DNA from: RGIG4097 sp964599875
GTDB lineage: Bacteria; Bacillota; Clostridia; Christensenellales; CAG-917
DNA length: 54,924 nt
Direction of reading: 5' to 3'
Assembly: GCA_964599875.1 (NCBI GenBank)
Contig: CAZRHE010000012.1
Span: 1 to 54,924 of the forward strand
Notes under the pieces: generated by a model
Database searches by the model: none
What the model was told of the DNA's origin: nothing
What the model saw: the letters and a program-made list of their open reading frames with translations, nothing else
Program-made: the position numbers and the translations under genes
Part shown: positions 53,166-54,924 of the stretch, one piece after another
Numbering within the stretch: position 1 is the stretch's first letter
Layout: each line of letters begins with the position of its first letter

Positions 53166-54164
53166 TTAGTCAAGTCTTATGCCGAGCAAATTGCCGAGCA
53201 AGTTTTTGTCTTCAAAGAATTTCGCGCCGCCGAGTGCAACTGCGTTTTCTACGTCGCCGAGCACGGTCACGGGAAGTTCGATTGCCTGCTCTATATATTC
53301 GACAACTCCGGGGATATGGGTCGAGCCGCCCGTGATGAAAATGCCCTTTCGGAGTATTTCCGCACTGAGTTCAGGGGGCGTTTGTCCGAGCACGGACATT
53401 ATGACTTCGATGATATCGTCCACAAGAGGGATAACCGCCTCTCTCATATCTTCCGCCGACACGCTGATTGAACGAGGACTGCCGTCGCTGCCGCTTCCGC
53501 TTGCAACGTATCTTCCCTCGTCGTTGACGTAAAAGGACAAGGCGGTTTTCTTCATTTTCTCAACGGTGTAGTCGCCGAGTTTTATGCCGTACATTTTTTG
53601 GATATAGTCGATAATCGCGTTATTGAACGTGTTGCCCGCGATATTGACCGCGACTCCGCATGCAATTCCGTGATTGGTGACGGATGCGATTTCCGTTTTG
53701 CCCGCGCCCATATCAACGAACAATCCGCCTATACTCCCCGTATACGCGATGAGAGAAAGCGGAGATTCCACAAGCGTAACTTCCTTTATTCCCGCGTTCA
53801 CGAAACACTTTTCAACAAGACGGCGGTCGGAATTGGTCATTGCGCAAGTGATGGACACTATCGCTTTAATCCTATGAGGAAATATCGACTTCGGCAAAAT
53901 CTTTTCAAGGAAGTATTTGAGCATAAGCGTAAACATTTCCTCGTCCACGATAAAGCCTTCGTGCACGGGAGAAACAAGCCTTGCGCCGCCGAGTGCGTTA
54001 GATAAAATGCTTTCCGCTCTGAAACCCGCCTCGCGGATTTCAATCTTGTTTTTAGACTTCGTCACGATAGCGATGGCAGGTTCTTTCAGTACGAGCCCTA
54101 TGCCCGTTTGGCACACGGTGATATACTTACTTCCGAGGTCTATTGACAATTCGATATTAGCCAT
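53166..54164 (-). CDS. MreB/Mbl-like actin homologue, divergent
   Basis: MreB-family proteins form membrane filaments that guide cell-wall elongation. The 332-residue protein has the normal length and the actin-fold landmarks: phosphate loop 1 (IDLGSKYITV), IGLVLKEPAIAIV, SPVHEGFIVDEEM, phosphate loop 2 (VDMGAGKTEIASVT) and FITGGSTHIPG. Compared with typical MreB (DLGTANT and DIGGGTTE) both phosphate loops are altered. It overlaps maf upstream by eight bases. mreC and mreD, which usually follow, are missing. It may be a paralogue rather than the main MreB. Confidence 0.85.
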   Translation of the reverse strand: MANIELSIDLGSKYITVCQTGIGLVLKEPAIAIVTKSKNKIEIREAGFRAESILSNALGGARLVSPVHEGFIVDEEMFTLMLKYFLEKILPKSIFPHRIKAIVSITCAMTNSDRRLVEKCFVNAGIKEVTLVESPLSLIAYTGSIGGLFVDMGAGKTEIASVTNHGIACGVAVNIAGNTFNNAIIDYIQKMYGIKLGDYTVEKMKKTALSFYVNDEGRYVASGSGSDGSPRSISVSAEDMREAVIPLVDDIIEVIMSVLGQTPPELSAEILRKGIFITGGSTHIPGVVEYIEQAIELPVTVLGDVENAVALGGAKFFEDKNLLGNLLGIRLD

Positions 54165-54741
54165 TCGATACTCCTAACTTTCGTAATTCTTTCACGAGGC
54201 GTTCCATTGGCAGTCCGATGATATTCGTATAACTGCCGACGAATTTTTCCACCATCGTATTCTCTTGGATTGCGTACGCGCCCGCCTTATCGAGCGGTTT
54301 CATCGTGTATACGTAATCCTCTATTTCCTTTCGAGAGAGCGATTTCAGTTTGACGAGAGAGCGCACCGCAAAGGATTTTTCTTTTCCGCCCACGAACACC
54401 GAAACTCCCGTATAAACGCTGTGCCATTTCCCGCAAAGCGTAGTGAGAATATCCACGGCGTCTTGCAAATCACGAGGTTTACCGTACTCTTTTTTGCGAT
54501 AAACTATCGTATCTGCGGAAATAACCACTCTGTCGCGTAGCCCGAATTCTTTCACCGCGGTGCGGTTTTTGAGGGTCGCCTCTTTGATTACGAGGCGCTT
54601 CGGGTCTTTATCGGACACACTCTTTTCATCCGCATCGGGCACGAGAATTTCGAAGTCGTAGCCCGCTTTTTCAAGCAGTTCTTTGCGCCGAGGGGAGCCC
54701 GACGCAAGCACTATCTTACAGGATTTCGAGGTTCTTTCCAT
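54157..54741 (-). CDS. maf: Maf family nucleoside triphosphate pyrophosphatase
   Basis: Maf hydrolyses non-canonical nucleotides such as dTTP/UTP or modified pyrimidines and is linked to septum formation when overproduced. The 194-residue protein starts MERTSKSCKIVLASGSPRRK with the SxSPRR signature; the catalytic Asp is in VISADTIVY, and KAGAYAIQE is conserved. The ATG at 54741 is chosen on the family length; it lies within the end of the Ppx/GppA gene (26-base overlap). The next gene is mreB-like, as in many clostridia. Confidence 0.93.
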   Translation of the reverse strand: MERTSKSCKIVLASGSPRRKELLEKAGYDFEILVPDADEKSVSDKDPKRLVIKEATLKNRTAVKEFGLRDRVVISADTIVYRKKEYGKPRDLQDAVDILTTLCGKWHSVYTGVSVFVGGKEKSFAVRSLVKLKSLSRKEIEDYVYTMKPLDKAGAYAIQENTMVEKFVGSYTNIIGLPMERLVKELRKLGVSNG

Positions 54742-54924
54742 ACGCCGCCTTGAACTCTGCCGCAGAGGACATCGCATCCCTTATTTCAAGAGAGCAATCT
54801 CCGCCTTCGGTTGCGGTCTTGACGATTACGCTGTCGCCGAGGACGTCGCAATCGATGCCTTTGACGACGCCGCTTTGACTGCGGTCGAAACTCTCCGCGA
54901 TACAAAGTATGACGCTGAGTTTTC
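54716..54924 (-). CDS. Ppx/GppA phosphatase, C-terminal part (runs off the window)
   Basis: Ppx/GppA enzymes hydrolyse polyphosphate or pppGpp. Only the last 68 or so residues are present, starting KLSVILCIAESFDRSQSG and ending AAYGKNLEIL. The pattern of a helix with A.(S/A)xDRS, then short strands and a closing FxxxYGxxLEI, is that of the C-terminal HD-like domain of this family. The stop at 54716 lies within the start of maf, so the two are coupled. The catalytic actin-like domains lie outside the window. Confidence 0.8.
   Translation of the reverse strand, partial: KLSVILCIAESFDRSQSGVVKGIDCDVLGDSVIVKTATEGGDCSLEIRDAMSSAAEFKAAYGKNLEIL

Noticed and set aside
1..54924. tRNA, rRNA, CRISPR arrays or prophage genes
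   Set aside because: None was recognised on either strand; coding density is high and the few intergenic regions are accounted for by promoters, terminators, one riboswitch, one attenuator-like leader and the palindromes.

Overview
The window looks like chromosome of an uncultured anaerobic member of Clostridia (Bacillota). This rests on a clostridial-style mre/min/spoIVF/rng gene neighbourhood, an FMN riboswitch driving an ECF transporter S component, a nine-gene bacterial V-type ATPase operon, a DUF4364 protein, a citrate synthase-like enzyme of the (Re) type, GTP-dependent PEP carboxykinase, and promoters close to TTGACA-17-TATAAT. A Christensenellales-like gut lineage is my guess; it is not shown by the sequence. 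Codon use favours C-ending codons and avoids TTA, CTA and TCA, so the antisense strand carries long false reading frames, most strikingly opposite the giant surface-protein gene. I saw no tRNA, rRNA or CRISPR array.

Layout. 1-5107 (minus): start of threonine synthase, a small P-loop protein, a (Re)-citrate synthase-like enzyme, release factor 1, and a fusion of a DUF1385 membrane domain with the release-factor methyltransferase PrmC. 5147-6476: rpmE (minus) diverges from an FMN riboswitch and a riboflavin ECF S component (plus). 6477-9369 (minus): a promoter, a leader with a predicted attenuator, an orphan TM1266-like regulator and a SsuABC/NMT1-type ABC importer. 9404-15139 (minus): LolD/MacB-like ATPase, FtsX-type permease, large unknown lipoprotein and PIG-L deacetylase. 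15318-16570 (plus): YhhN-family membrane protein and QueH. 16610-25630 (minus): rpiB followed by V-ATPase genes in the order G/H-I-K-E-C-F-A-B-D; the K subunit keeps the residues of a sodium site.

25813-36474 (minus) is one 3553-residue surface protein: a signal peptide, repeated MBG/YDG modules, one C-terminal membrane helix and a Pro/Glu/Lys-rich tail predicted to be inside the cell. Beside it lies a REP-associated tyrosine transposase (RAYT) between two copies of a 67-base near-perfect palindrome (36724-37718). Then come an acyl-CoA synthetase and pckG (minus), an M20 peptidase and a DUF4364 regulator (plus), and an unusual MDR oxidoreductase (minus).

44856-54924 (minus) holds, in transcription order, Ppx/GppA (partial), Maf, MreB-like, aldo/keto reductase, MinD, MinE, an 80-residue membrane stub, a SpoIVFB-like protease, a 53-residue membrane protein, a ROK kinase, two radical-SAM-associated proteins and RNase G. 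This keeps the order of a well-known clostridial cluster, but mreC, mreD, the penicillin-binding protein, minC, rodA and a full-length spoIVFA are missing and metabolic genes are inserted.

The points most worth following up are the attenuator-controlled orphan TM1266/ABC unit, the DUF1385-PrmC fusion, the RAYT with its palindromes, the giant protein with a repeated KKPPV motif in its tail, the eroded division cluster, and a predicted leaderless small gene.
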